Of a stretch of DNA of 64,000 nucleotides, positions 1-8,557 are shown in pieces; the stretch's first letter is position 1; each line of letters begins with the position of its first letter. The position numbers and the translations under genes were made by a program. Source of the DNA: Isoptericola peretonis (lineage in GTDB: Bacteria > Actinomycetota > Actinomycetes > Actinomycetales > Cellulomonadaceae). Where the stretch lies: positions 581,426 to 645,425 of the forward strand of contig JALQCY010000003.1 in assembly GCA_023241745.1 (NCBI GenBank), read 5' to 3'. The notes under the pieces are model-generated. The model ran no database searches, was not told the origin of the DNA, and saw only the letters and a program-made list of their open reading frames with translations.

Positions 1-30
1 GGCCCGTGCGCTCCCCCGAGCGCACGGGCC
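1..30. terminator. Hairpin, probable transcription terminator at left edge
   Basis: Perfect 12-bp inverted repeat GGCCCGTGCGCT / AGCGCACGGGCC around a 6-nt loop. It probably ends a gene lying left of the window. There is no clear T-run, which is usual for GC-rich actinobacteria. Confidence 0.6.
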
Positions 31-163
31 GCCGTCGTGGTCCCGCCAGGTAGTCCCAGTCCTGTCGAGGTAGTTCGCATCTCGCTCAGGTCGTTCGACG
101 ACGTCGGACGGCGTACCAGGCGCTCGAGCCTGCCCACAGGCGGACGCCGTCCACCCGCGGGCC

Positions 164-367
164 GTGCCCGAGGCGTTCGAGCTCCTCCGGCACGAAGATC
201 CCGACGAAAGGGTGTCGACGCACGACGGCCTGATCGTGGCCACGGTGCGTGAGGTCCTCGAGGGCACCGACGCCACGCTGTGGTTCAGCCACGACACCGC
301 CGCGATGCTGCACGGGGCGTGGCAGCCGACGAGGGTCCGCCACGGCCGCAGTGTCAGATCGAGGTGA
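164..367 (+). pseudogene. Short open-frame fragment, possible passenger-gene remnant
   Basis: A 67-codon frame inside the element. Its middle part (WFSHDTAAMLHG, about residues 41-52) resembles a stretch seen in actinobacterial AbiEi/DUF559-type proteins, which often have a similar SHxTAAxLHG segment. It has no convincing ribosome site, is far too short for that family and ends in Arg-rich low-complexity sequence. I read it as a decayed fragment; it may equally be chance coding. Confidence 0.2.
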
Positions 368-417
368 CGACGCCGCCCTGGAGCAGCGCCTGCGAACGGC
401 GTCCCGCCCGCTCAAGC

Positions 418-459
418 ACGGTGACGGCAGCCGCCCTGGAAGGCGGCTGCCGTCACCGT
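418..459. terminator. Strong hairpin downstream of livF
   Basis: Perfect 18-bp inverted repeat (418-435 and 442-459) with loop CTGGAA. It lies about 70 bp downstream of the livF stop on the minus strand, so it is the likely terminator of the livHMGF operon. It sits inside the transposon remnant. Confidence 0.65.
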
Positions 460-527
460 GTCCGCCCGGACAGAAACTCCGGCAGGACGTGAACTACCTC
501 GGCAGGGTCCGGACTACCTCGGCGGGG

Positions 528-1316
528 CTACGGCGTCTCCTCCTCGGCGAGGGAGCCGAGGTAGAGGGAGATGACCTTGGGGTCGGACTGCAGCTCTCGC
601 CCGGTGCCGGTGTAGGCGTCCTTGCCCTGGTCGAGCACGTAGCCGCGGTCGCAGATCTGCAGGCAGCGGCGGGCGTTCTGCTCCACCATGACGACGGACA
701 CGCCGGCCTTGTTGATCATGCGGGTGCGCAGGAACGTCTCGTCCTGGCGGACGGGGGACAGGCCGGCGGACGGCTCGTCGAGGAGCAGCACGGACGGGTT
801 CATCATGAGCGCGCGCGCCATGGCGACCATCTGCCGTTCGCCGCCGGACATGGCACCTGCCCGCTGGGTGCGGCGTTCGTGCAGCACGGGGAACAGGTCG
901 CGGATGAACGACCAGCGCTCCTCGAACTTCTTGGGCCGCAGGTACACGCCCATCCGCATGTTCTCCTCGACCGACAACGACGGGAAGACGTTGTTGGTCT
1001 GGGGCACGAACCCGACGCCACGTGCGACGAGGGAGTTCGCCTTCATGCCCGTGATGTCGTCGCCCTGCAGGGTCACGGTGCCGGAGTGGACCTTCACCAG
1101 CCCGAACAGCGCCTTGAGCAGGGTGGACTTGCCGGCGCCGTTGGGGCCGATGATGCCCACGAGCTCGCCCTTGCCCACCTCGATGGAGCAGCCGTCGAGG
1201 ATGTGCACGCCGGGGATGTAGCCGGCCACGAGGTTGTCGGCCCGCAGCAGCAGCTCCTTGCCCTCGGGGACGCCGCCCGGGTGCGCCGGGGTCGTCAGTG
1301 TCGTGCTCTCGGTCAT
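528..1316 (-). CDS. livF: Branched-chain amino acid type ABC transporter ATP-binding protein LivF
   Basis: 262 aa. This is an ABC ATPase of the LivF type, which hydrolyses ATP on the cytoplasmic side to drive uptake. Walker A is GPNGAGKST near residue 58, the signature is MSGGERQM near residue 155, and Walker B LLLDEP follows. The C-terminus (VISLYLGSL) is the usual LivF ending. It is the last gene of a minus-strand operon and its ATG overlaps the livG stop (1313-1316). The TAG stop coincides with the end of a transposon remnant. Substrate specificity within the HAAT family (Leu/Ile/Val, urea, amides) cannot be read from the ATPase, and no substrate-binding protein is in the window. Confidence 0.93.
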   Translation of the reverse strand: MTESTTLTTPAHPGGVPEGKELLLRADNLVAGYIPGVHILDGCSIEVGKGELVGIIGPNGAGKSTLLKALFGLVKVHSGTVTLQGDDITGMKANSLVARGVGFVPQTNNVFPSLSVEENMRMGVYLRPKKFEERWSFIRDLFPVLHERRTQRAGAMSGGERQMVAMARALMMNPSVLLLDEPSAGLSPVRQDETFLRTRMINKAGVSVVMVEQNARRCLQICDRGYVLDQGKDAYTGTGRELQSDPKVISLYLGSLAEEETP

Positions 1317-2335
1317 CGCTTCTCCTCCTCGGCCTCGAGGCGGGCCAGGATCTCGGGGTCGAGCAGGGAGTCGTCGCCCAGGTCGGTGTCGTGGTGGGCG
1401 CCGAGGTAGGCGTCGACCACGGCCTGGTCCTGCATGACGGCCCTCGGTGGGCCCTCGGCCACGATCCGGCCCTCAGCCATGACGACCACCCAGTCGGAGA
1501 TGTGCCGCACGGCGTGCATGTCGTGCTCGACGAACAGCACCGTCATGCCCTCGTCGCGCAGCGCCTGCACGTGCCCCAGCAGGGACTGCACGAGAGCGGG
1601 GTTCACGCCCGCCATCGGCTCGTCGAGCATGATCATGGTCGGGTCGGTCATGAGGGCGCGGGCCATCTCGAGCAGCTTGCGCTGCCCGCCCGACAGCGAC
1701 CCGGCGAAGTCGCCGGCCTTGTCGTCGAGCTTGAAGCGGGCGAGGAGCTCCATCGCCTTGTCGGTGGCGGCCTTCTCGTGCGCCTTCCACGTGAACGGCA
1801 GCCAGGACAGCCAGAAGCGCTCGCCCGGGTTCTTCGGTGCCGCGAGCAGCATGTTCTGGAGCACCGTGAGCCGCGACAGCGCCTTGGTGAGCTGGAAGGT
1901 GCGCACCATCCCCTGCTGGGCGACGCGGGCACCGCTCTTGCCGTGCAGTGACCGGCCCTCGAAGCTCCAGGTGCCGCTCTGCGGGGTGTCGAAGCCGGTG
2001 AGCAGGTTGAAGAACGTCGTCTTCCCGGCTCCGTTGGGCCCGATCAGCGCGGTGATCGCGCCGCGCTGCACCTCGAGGTGCGTCACGTCGACGGCCGTCA
2101 TGCCGCCGAAGCGGCGGACGACGTCGTCGGCGACGAGGATCGCGTCCGGCTTGGGGGCGCCGACGACGGGCTCCACCTGGGCGAGGTCGTCGCGAGCCTC
2201 GGCCGCGACGGCGGACGTGGGGGCGACGGCGGCCGCGGCGGCGGCGTCGACGACGGACTCGGGCTCGGGCGAGGTGCCGGGCCCGTTCCCGGGCGCGTTC
2301 TCTGCGGACGTCTCTGCGGACATGTCAGCGGACAT
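1313..2335 (-). CDS. livG: Branched-chain amino acid type ABC transporter ATP-binding protein LivG
   Basis: 340 aa. Second ATPase of the transporter. An N-terminal Ala/Glu/Pro/Ser-rich extension of about 65 residues precedes the canonical domain, which starts at ILVADDVVRRFGG. Walker A is GPNGAGKTTF, the signature is LSGGQRK and Walker B is MIMLDEP. LivG proteins are usually about 255 aa, so the extension is extra; a later start would need a non-ATG codon. Its start lies 11 bp inside livM and its stop overlaps the livF start, so the genes are translationally coupled. Confidence 0.9.
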   Translation of the reverse strand: MSADMSAETSAENAPGNGPGTSPEPESVVDAAAAAAVAPTSAVAAEARDDLAQVEPVVGAPKPDAILVADDVVRRFGGMTAVDVTHLEVQRGAITALIGPNGAGKTTFFNLLTGFDTPQSGTWSFEGRSLHGKSGARVAQQGMVRTFQLTKALSRLTVLQNMLLAAPKNPGERFWLSWLPFTWKAHEKAATDKAMELLARFKLDDKAGDFAGSLSGGQRKLLEMARALMTDPTMIMLDEPMAGVNPALVQSLLGHVQALRDEGMTVLFVEHDMHAVRHISDWVVVMAEGRIVAEGPPRAVMQDQAVVDAYLGAHHDTDLGDDSLLDPEILARLEAEEEKR

Positions 2336-3326
2336 CGAAGGCCAGCTCCTTCTTGTTCCCGAGGATGCCCTGCGGCCTGAAGATCACGAGGAGCATGAGG
2401 GTGATCCCCACCAGCATGCCGCCGATCTGCTCCACATTGGTGGTGGTGATGATGTCGCCCACCCCGGTGTTCTCCGCGAGGGCGCGCATCCCGGTGCGCA
2501 TGAGCATGTAGGCGCCGAAGAAGACCATCGCGCCGAGCACGGGCCCGAAGACGGTCGCGGCGCCGCCGAGCAGCAGCACGGTCCAGGTGAAGAACGTCAT
2601 GGTGCGGCCCATCGCGTCGGGCGCGATGGTCAGCGGCAGGACGTAGACGACGCCGCCGAGGGCGCCGAGCATGCCGCCCAGCATGAGCGACTGCAGCTTG
2701 TAGGAGTACACGTTCTTGCCGAGCGCGCGCACGGCGTCCTCGTCCTCGCGGATGCCCTTGAGGACGCGGCCCCACGGGCTGCGGGTGATGAGCCAGACGA
2801 ACAGCAGCGCCAGGGCCACGAGGCCCCACGCGAAGATGCGCGTCCACCAGGAGTCGGAGCCGGTGTTGATGTACTCGAGCGGCCCGATGACGGTGCGGCC
2901 GTCAGGCAGCGGCGACAGGTCCTGGAAGGTGCCCTTGTAGTTGCGGCCCTGCAGGCCCGAGGCCCCGCCGGTCCACTCCTGCAGCCACGTCGAGCGGCCG
3001 ATCCAGCGGATGATCTCCGCGGCGGAGATGGTGACGATCGCCAGGTAGTCGCCGCGGAGCTGCAGCGTCGGTATGCCGAGGATCAGCGCGAACAGCAGAC
3101 CCGCGGCCAGCGCCACGAGCAGCGCGAGATAGAACGGGAAGCCGGCGATGGTCGCGATGCCGAAGCCGTATGCGCCCAGCAGCATGAAGCCCGCCTGGCC
3201 CATGTTGAGCAGTCCGGTGTACCCGAAGTGCAGGTTGAGGCCGATCGCCGCGATGGCGAACGCCGCCGTCGTCGGGGCGATGATCTCGGCGAGCGACTGG
3301 GTGAGGATTCTGAGGAACTCGTCCAT
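2325..3326 (-). CDS. livM: Branched-chain amino acid type ABC transporter permease LivM
   Basis: 333 aa. Integral-membrane permease of the LivM type. The hallmark LNLHFGYTGLLNMGQAGF segment lies near residues 30-47 and about nine hydrophobic spans follow. The EED loop around RGIREDEDAVRALGKN, facing the ATPase, is conserved in the family. It ends FRPQGILGNKK. It lies 13 bp downstream of livH and overlaps livG, inside the same operon. It pairs with LivH to form the membrane channel. Confidence 0.92.
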   Translation of the reverse strand: MDEFLRILTQSLAEIIAPTTAAFAIAAIGLNLHFGYTGLLNMGQAGFMLLGAYGFGIATIAGFPFYLALLVALAAGLLFALILGIPTLQLRGDYLAIVTISAAEIIRWIGRSTWLQEWTGGASGLQGRNYKGTFQDLSPLPDGRTVIGPLEYINTGSDSWWTRIFAWGLVALALLFVWLITRSPWGRVLKGIREDEDAVRALGKNVYSYKLQSLMLGGMLGALGGVVYVLPLTIAPDAMGRTMTFFTWTVLLLGGAATVFGPVLGAMVFFGAYMLMRTGMRALAENTGVGDIITTTNVEQIGGMLVGITLMLLVIFRPQGILGNKKELAFDVR

Positions 3327-3339
3327 GGTCGGTCTCCCT

Positions 3340-4848
3340 TCAGCCGATCCGCTCGCGGCGGCCCAGGATGCCCTGCGGCCTGATCAGGAGCACGAGGATG
3401 AGGATCACGAGCGCCGACGCGTAGCGCAGGTCGCTCTGGATCACGAGGTTGGACAGCTCGACGACGAGGCCGATGAGGATCGACCCGACGAGGGCGCCGA
3501 ACGCGGTGCCGAGCCCGCCGAGCGTCACGGCGGCGAACATGAGCAGCAGGAGCTGCACGCCGAGCTGCCAGTTGAACGACCCGAACGAGATGCCCCACAT
3601 GAGCCCGGCCAGCGCGGCGAACGCGGTGGCGAGGATCCACACGGTGCGGACCACCTTGTCGGGGTCGATGCCGGTGGCCGAGGCGAGCGCCGGGTTGTCC
3701 GAGACGGCGCGGGTGGCACGCCCCAGGCGGGTGCGCGTGAGGAACAGCGCGAAGCCGACCAGGCAGACCAGCGCGACCGCCATCGAGATCCAGGACGCGG
3801 TGCTGAGCGTGATCCCGAGGATGTTCAGCGGCTGCGGGTTGTTCGACAGGATGCGCTCCGACCCGCCGCCGATCATCAGCTGGATCACGTACTGCAGCGT
3901 GATCGACAGGCCGATCGAGACGATCATCAGCTGCATCACCGGGGTGCCGCGGCGCCGCAGCGGCCGCCAGATCGCGGCGTCCTGCGCAAGGCCGGTGAGG
4001 GCGCAGACGGCGATGGTCAGCAGGCCACCCACCCAGATCGACAGGCCCATCTGGTTGATGGCGATGAAGCCCAGCGCGGCACCGAGGGCGAACTGCTCGC
4101 CGTGGGCGAAGTTCGACATGCCGGTGGTGCCGAACACGAGGTTCAGCCCGATGGACGCGAGCGCGAGCAGGAGGCCGAAGCGGATGCCGGAGCCGAACTG
4201 CTGCCACACCTGGGCCCAGGAGAACGCGCGCTCGGAGGCGTCGCCCTCCGGCGCCGTCGCGACCTCGCCTCCCTCGGTGGTGGTGCCGGTGCCGGTGTCG
4301 GCGCCGTCGTCACCGCCAGGGGCGGCCGTGGTGGCGTCGGCCGTGGGGCTCTCGGTGGGCGCCGCCTCGCCGCCGACGCGGAACGCGGCGCGCCCCGTGC
4401 CGCCGGTCTGGGCGGTGACCGAGAGCTCGGTCGCGGCGCCCGCCGGCAGCGGCTCGTCCTCGGGGAGGGTCGCCGGGTCGATCGTGACCGCGTACCGGCC
4501 GACCTCCGGGACGGCCACCGACACGGGGCCCTCCGCCGTGGTCGTGACGGTCTCCTCGAAGCCGCCGGGCCCGGCGATGGTCACCTCCGCGTCCGGGATG
4601 CGGTCGCCGGCGTCGTTCAGCACGACGACGGCGACGCAGGCCGTGGCGTCGTCGGGCTGGCAGTCGGTCGCGATGTCCGTGCTGGTGCTGGTTCCCGTGT
4701 CGGCGGCGCTGTGGGTGTGCGCCGCCACGTCCGCACCGGGACTCGCCTGCGCTGGTGGCGTGGCGAGCACCGTGGGTGCGAGGGCGATCGCGAGCGCTGC
4801 CACGGTGCGGCGCAGCACGACCCCCCTGGTCGGTCGGTCCGTCGTCAT
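3340..4848 (-). CDS. livH: LivH-type ABC permease with secreted Ig-like N-terminal extension
   Basis: 502 aa, against roughly 290 for ordinary LivH. The ATG at 4848 has an upstream GGAGGA site. Residues 1-35 form a signal peptide (Arg-rich n-region, hydrophobic core, TPPAQA cleavage site). Residues about 55-145 look like a carboxypeptidase-regulatory/Ig-type beta domain (VVVLNDAGDRIPDAEVTI). A Thr/Gly/Asp/Glu-rich linker runs to about 215. The normal permease follows, with GLNLVFGTTGMSNFAHGEQ and RPQGILG at the end. The extracellular domain may contact a binding protein or the cell wall; that is inference. First gene of the operon, divergent from the peptidase gene. Confidence 0.88.
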   Translation of the reverse strand: MTTDRPTRGVVLRRTVAALAIALAPTVLATPPAQASPGADVAAHTHSAADTGTSTSTDIATDCQPDDATACVAVVVLNDAGDRIPDAEVTIAGPGGFEETVTTTAEGPVSVAVPEVGRYAVTIDPATLPEDEPLPAGAATELSVTAQTGGTGRAAFRVGGEAAPTESPTADATTAAPGGDDGADTGTGTTTEGGEVATAPEGDASERAFSWAQVWQQFGSGIRFGLLLALASIGLNLVFGTTGMSNFAHGEQFALGAALGFIAINQMGLSIWVGGLLTIAVCALTGLAQDAAIWRPLRRRGTPVMQLMIVSIGLSITLQYVIQLMIGGGSERILSNNPQPLNILGITLSTASWISMAVALVCLVGFALFLTRTRLGRATRAVSDNPALASATGIDPDKVVRTVWILATAFAALAGLMWGISFGSFNWQLGVQLLLLMFAAVTLGGLGTAFGALVGSILIGLVVELSNLVIQSDLRYASALVILILVLLIRPQGILGRRERIG

Positions 4849-5081
4849 CGGCCGGGTCCTCCGTAGCTCGGTGTCGTTCCCCGGGCGAGCCCGGGGTTCC
4901 ACCCGCTCGCCCCGTCGATGCACGGACACTAAAGGCCCCATGTATCCGCGGAGTTTCGCGAGCGTGCCGCGAGTGTAGCGACGAAAATGTGACGCAACTG
5001 ACAGATCCAGGTCACAGTCCTGCATCACGCGGGGGAAGTTCCCGCCCCGGCCGGGTCCCGGGCGGCACCTAGGCTGGCCGG

Positions 5082-7361
5082 GTGCCCGACGACCTGACAC
5101 CCTCCGCCGAACCCGACGTCGCCCGTCCCGCGGGCCCTGCCGCGGACCCCGCCGCCACGGCCCCGGTCGCGGAGCGTCGCCCCACCGTCCGCACGCACCA
5201 CGGGGACGACGTCGTCGACGACTACGAGTGGCTGCGCGACAAGGAGTCGCCCGAGGTGCTGGCGCACCTGGAGGCGGAGAACGCGTGGACCCAGGCGCAG
5301 CTGGCCCACCTGGCCCCGCTGAGGCGGGCGGTCTTCGAGGAGATCAAGGGGCGCACGCTGGAGACCGACCTGTCGGTGCCGGTGCGCCTGGGCGCCTCCT
5401 GGTACTACACGCGCACCGAGGAGGGGCGTCAGTACCCGGTCCACGCGCGCGTGCCGGCGGCCGGGGAGTGGGCGCCGCCCGCGATCGAGGCCGGCGCGGC
5501 GCCGGCGGGCGAGGAGGTGCTGCTCGACCAGAACGTCGCCGCCGAGGGCCACGACTTCTTCTCCCTCGGCTCCTTCGACCTCTCCGAGGACGGTGCGCGG
5601 CTCGCGTACGCCGTCGACACGACCGGCGACGAGCGGTTCACGCTCCGGGTCCGCGACCTCACGTCCGGCGAGGACCTGCCCGACGTCGTCGAGGACACGT
5701 TCCCGGGCGCCGTCCTGACCCCGGACGGCCGGTACGTCTTCTACCCCACGGTCGACGACGCGTGGCGCCCCTACCGGATCTGGCGGCACGAGGTCGGGAC
5801 CCCGGCGTCGGACGACGTGCTGGTGCTCGAGGAGCCCGACGAGCGGTTCTGGGTGGGGGTGGGCCTCACCCGCTCGCGCCGTTACCTCGTGATCGAGGCC
5901 GGCTCGAAGACCACCGGCGAGGCGCGCGTCCTCGAGGCGGACGACCCGACGGGCGAGTTCCGCGTCGTGTGGGAGCGTCGCGACGGCGTCGAGTACACGG
6001 TCGAGCATGCGGTTCTGCCCGTCGACCAGGTGGTTGCCGACCGTCCCGACGACCAGACGGGCGGCGATCACCTGCTCGGCAGCCGGGACGCGCTGCTCGT
6101 GCTGCACAACGACCGGGCGGAGAACTTCGAGCTGGCCGTGACCGGTGTGCCCGGACCCGGCGAGCCGCCCCTGGACCCCGCGGCGGCGCGTGTCGTCGTG
6201 CCGCACGACCCGGACGTGCGCCTCGACGGCGCGGACGCGTTCGCCCACCACGTGGTGCTGAGCCTGCGACGTGAGGCGCTGCCCCGCGTCGCCGTCGTCG
6301 ACCTCGCCCGCACCACCGCGGACCAGCCGTGGACGGCGCGGGAGATCGACGTCGACGAGCCGCTGTTCTCCGTCGCCCTGGACGCCAACCCCACGTGGGA
6401 GCAGCCGCTGCTGCGGGTGCAGCACACGTCGTTCGTCACGCCGGCCACCGTGGTCGACGTGGACCTCGCCACCGGGGAGCGGCACGTGCGCAAGCAGCAG
6501 CCGGTGCTCGGCGGCTACGACCCGGCCGACTACGCGCAGCGGCGGGAGTGGGCCACGGCCGAGGACGGCACGCGGGTGCCGCTCAGCCTGGTGTGGCGGC
6601 GCGACGCCGTGACGCTCGACGGCTCCGGCACGCGGGCCGAGCCCGCGCCCCTGCTGCTCTACGGGTACGGGGCGTACGAGACGAGCATCGACCCCTACTT
6701 CTCCGTGCCGCGGCTGAGCCTGCTGGACCGGGGCGTCGTGTTCGCCGTCGCGCACGTGCGCGGCGGCGGCGAGCTGGGCCGGCGCTGGTACGACGACGGC
6801 AAGCTCGTGCACAAGGCGCACACGTTCACCGACTTCGTCGCGTGCGGGCGACACCTGGTGGAGACCGGCTGGACGGCGCCCGAGCGGATGGTCGCCGACG
6901 GTGCCAGCGCGGGCGGCCTCACGGTCGGCGCGGCGGTGAACCTCGCGCCCGACCTGTTCGCCGGGGTGCTCGCGGGCGTGCCGTTCGTCGACGCCCTCAC
7001 CTCGATGCTCGACCCGTCGCTGCCGCTCACCGTGGTCGAGTGGGACGAGTGGGGCGACCCCCTGCACGACGCCGAGGTGTACGCCCGCATGAAGGCCTAC
7101 ACCCCGTACGAGAACGTGCCCGACGACGCGTCGTCGTACCCGCGCGTCCTGGCCACCACCTCCCTGCACGACACCCGCGTGCTGTACGTGGAGCCCGCCA
7201 AGTGGGTGGCGCGGCTGCGCGCGGCGGGCGCCCCGGCGCTGCTGAAGATCGAGATGTCCGCCGGGCACGGCGGCGTCTCGGGCCGGTACGCGCGGTGGGA
7301 GGAGATCGCCTTCGAGCACGCGTGGACCCTCGACGTGCTGAGGGCCACGGAACCGGCGTGA
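5082..7361 (+). CDS. ptrB: Prolyl oligopeptidase family serine peptidase, oligopeptidase B type
   Basis: 759 aa, normal for S9A oligopeptidase B, a cytoplasmic enzyme that cuts short peptides after basic residues. The N-terminal part (DDYEWLRDKESPEVLAHLEAEN) is the family's opening motif and is followed by a beta-propeller. The C-terminal hydrolase domain has the nucleophile in GASAGG (Ser609), the Asp in LHDTRVLYVEP and the His in SAGHGG. No signal peptide is visible. A TAGGCT box ends 6 nt before the GTG start, suggesting a leaderless transcript. Divergent from livH. Confidence 0.9.
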   Translation: MPDDLTPSAEPDVARPAGPAADPAATAPVAERRPTVRTHHGDDVVDDYEWLRDKESPEVLAHLEAENAWTQAQLAHLAPLRRAVFEEIKGRTLETDLSVPVRLGASWYYTRTEEGRQYPVHARVPAAGEWAPPAIEAGAAPAGEEVLLDQNVAAEGHDFFSLGSFDLSEDGARLAYAVDTTGDERFTLRVRDLTSGEDLPDVVEDTFPGAVLTPDGRYVFYPTVDDAWRPYRIWRHEVGTPASDDVLVLEEPDERFWVGVGLTRSRRYLVIEAGSKTTGEARVLEADDPTGEFRVVWERRDGVEYTVEHAVLPVDQVVADRPDDQTGGDHLLGSRDALLVLHNDRAENFELAVTGVPGPGEPPLDPAAARVVVPHDPDVRLDGADAFAHHVVLSLRREALPRVAVVDLARTTADQPWTAREIDVDEPLFSVALDANPTWEQPLLRVQHTSFVTPATVVDVDLATGERHVRKQQPVLGGYDPADYAQRREWATAEDGTRVPLSLVWRRDAVTLDGSGTRAEPAPLLLYGYGAYETSIDPYFSVPRLSLLDRGVVFAVAHVRGGGELGRRWYDDGKLVHKAHTFTDFVACGRHLVETGWTAPERMVADGASAGGLTVGAAVNLAPDLFAGVLAGVPFVDALTSMLDPSLPLTVVEWDEWGDPLHDAEVYARMKAYTPYENVPDDASSYPRVLATTSLHDTRVLYVEPAKWVARLRAAGAPALLKIEMSAGHGGVSGRYARWEEIAFEHAWTLDVLRATEPA

Positions 7362-7534
7362 GCGCCGGCCGGACCAGGGTGAACCCTGGCGTGGCCGATC
7401 CCACACCGTGGCGTTGGAACGGCGGGCGACCGCCGGACGTCGTAACGTCGCGGGGCCGGGGTCGTGCGGTCCCGGCTACTCGTCGCTGAGCCGGCTCCGT
7501 GCTCCCCCCGCACGTCCGGTTGTCTGGAGCTCGT

Positions 7535-8557
7535 GTGTCAGGTAACGCCACCACCAGGTTCGCAGGAGTCTCGCTGCTGTCCGTCACCAGCCGGCTCCCC
7601 TCCGGCGTGCGGACGTCCGCGGAGGTGCAGCAACGGCTCGCCCCGGCGCTGCGGCGCCTGCGGCTGCCCAGCACCCTCCTGCAGCGCGTGGCCGGCGTGC
7701 GCGAGCGCCGCGCCTGGACCGCGGACGAGGACGTGGACGACGCGACGGTCGCCGCCGGCCAGGAGGCGCTGCGCGCCGCGGGCGTCGAGCCCGGCGACGT
7801 CGGCCTGCTGATCAACACCTCCGTGACCCGCCGCCACCTCGAGCCGTCCGTCGCCGTGCGCCTGCACCACGGGCTCGGGCTGCCGTCGTCGGCCGTGAAC
7901 TTCGACGTCGCCAACGCGTGCCTGGGGTTCATCAACGGCATGAGCCTCGCGGCCGGGATGATCGAGTCCGGCCAGGTCCGCTACGCCATGGTCGTGGACG
8001 GGGAGGACGCCGACGTCATCCACGACCGCACCATCGAGCGGCTGCTGCGCACCGACCGCAGCCGCGACGACTTCATGCAGGAGTTCGCGTCGCTGACCCT
8101 CGGCTCCGGGTCGGCCGCGGCCGTGCTGGGACGCGCGGACGAGCACCCGGGCGGCCACCGCGTGCTCGGCGGCGTCACCCGGGCCGCGACCCGGTTCCAC
8201 GACCTGTGCGTCGGCAGCACGGAGGGCATGTTCACCGACGCGAAGGCGCTGCTCGAGGGCGGCCTGGAGCTCGTCGTCGACGCCTGGAAGGACGCCGTCG
8301 CCGACTGGGACTGGTCCCGCATGGACCGGTACGTCACCCACCAGGTGTCCCGCGTGCACACCGACGCGATCGTCGAGGCCGTGGGTCTGGACCGGGCCAA
8401 GGTGCCCACCACCTACGAGCGCCTGGGCAACGTGGGCCCGGCGTCCGTGCCGATCACCCTCGTGGAGCAGCAGGACTCCCTGGACCCGGGGGACCGCGTG
8501 CTCCTCATGGGCGTCGGCTCGGGCATCAACACCGCGATGCTGGAGCTCGCGTGGTGA
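7535..8557 (+). CDS. oleA: OleA, thiolase-family acyl-CoA condensing enzyme
   Basis: 340 aa. OleA joins two fatty acyl-CoAs head to head into a beta-keto acid, the first step of long-chain olefin biosynthesis. The fold resembles KAS III. Catalytic Cys129 is in NACLGF, His269 in YVTHQVSR and Asn299 in RLGNVGP. The GTG at 7535 was chosen because GGAG lies 6 nt upstream; an earlier GTG at 7499 lacks a site. The next genes encode OleB, OleC and OleD homologues, which separates OleA from an ordinary FabH. Its stop overlaps the oleBC start by four bases. Confidence 0.92.
   Translation: MSGNATTRFAGVSLLSVTSRLPSGVRTSAEVQQRLAPALRRLRLPSTLLQRVAGVRERRAWTADEDVDDATVAAGQEALRAAGVEPGDVGLLINTSVTRRHLEPSVAVRLHHGLGLPSSAVNFDVANACLGFINGMSLAAGMIESGQVRYAMVVDGEDADVIHDRTIERLLRTDRSRDDFMQEFASLTLGSGSAAAVLGRADEHPGGHRVLGGVTRAATRFHDLCVGSTEGMFTDAKALLEGGLELVVDAWKDAVADWDWSRMDRYVTHQVSRVHTDAIVEAVGLDRAKVPTTYERLGNVGPASVPITLVEQQDSLDPGDRVLLMGVGSGINTAMLELAW

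Larger units (their letters stand above)
37..531. mobile_element. Solo transposon ends / MITE-like remnant without transposase
   Basis: Both ends carry copies of a short motif on an exact 20-bp period and in inverted orientation. On the left, AGGTAGTCC starts at 48, AGGTAGTTC at 68 and AGGTCGTTC at 88. On the right (minus strand), AGGTAGTCC lies at 511-519, AGGTAGTTC at 491-499 and a degenerate copy at 471-479. Outside them both ends share CCCGCC. Repeated transposase-binding sites at the ends are typical of IS21-, Mu- and Tn7-like elements (family knowledge). No transposase lies between them, so this is probably a deletion derivative. The outer boundaries are inferred from GTGGTCCCGCC (37 onward) against GTAGCCCCGCC (inward from 531). 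The flanking hexamers GCCGTC and GGCGTC could be a decayed target duplication. The right end covers the TAG stop of livF. Confidence 0.55.

Noticed and set aside
48..96. 20-bp-spaced repeats considered as a CRISPR array
   Set aside because: Only about 9 bp repeat, three copies, and mirrored in inverted orientation at 471-519; no Cas genes. Transposon ends fit better.
5025..7406. A 793-codon minus-strand frame opposite the peptidase gene
   Set aside because: Low-complexity Arg/Gly/Val/His-rich translation with no domain, fully antisense to an intact oligopeptidase with all catalytic motifs.
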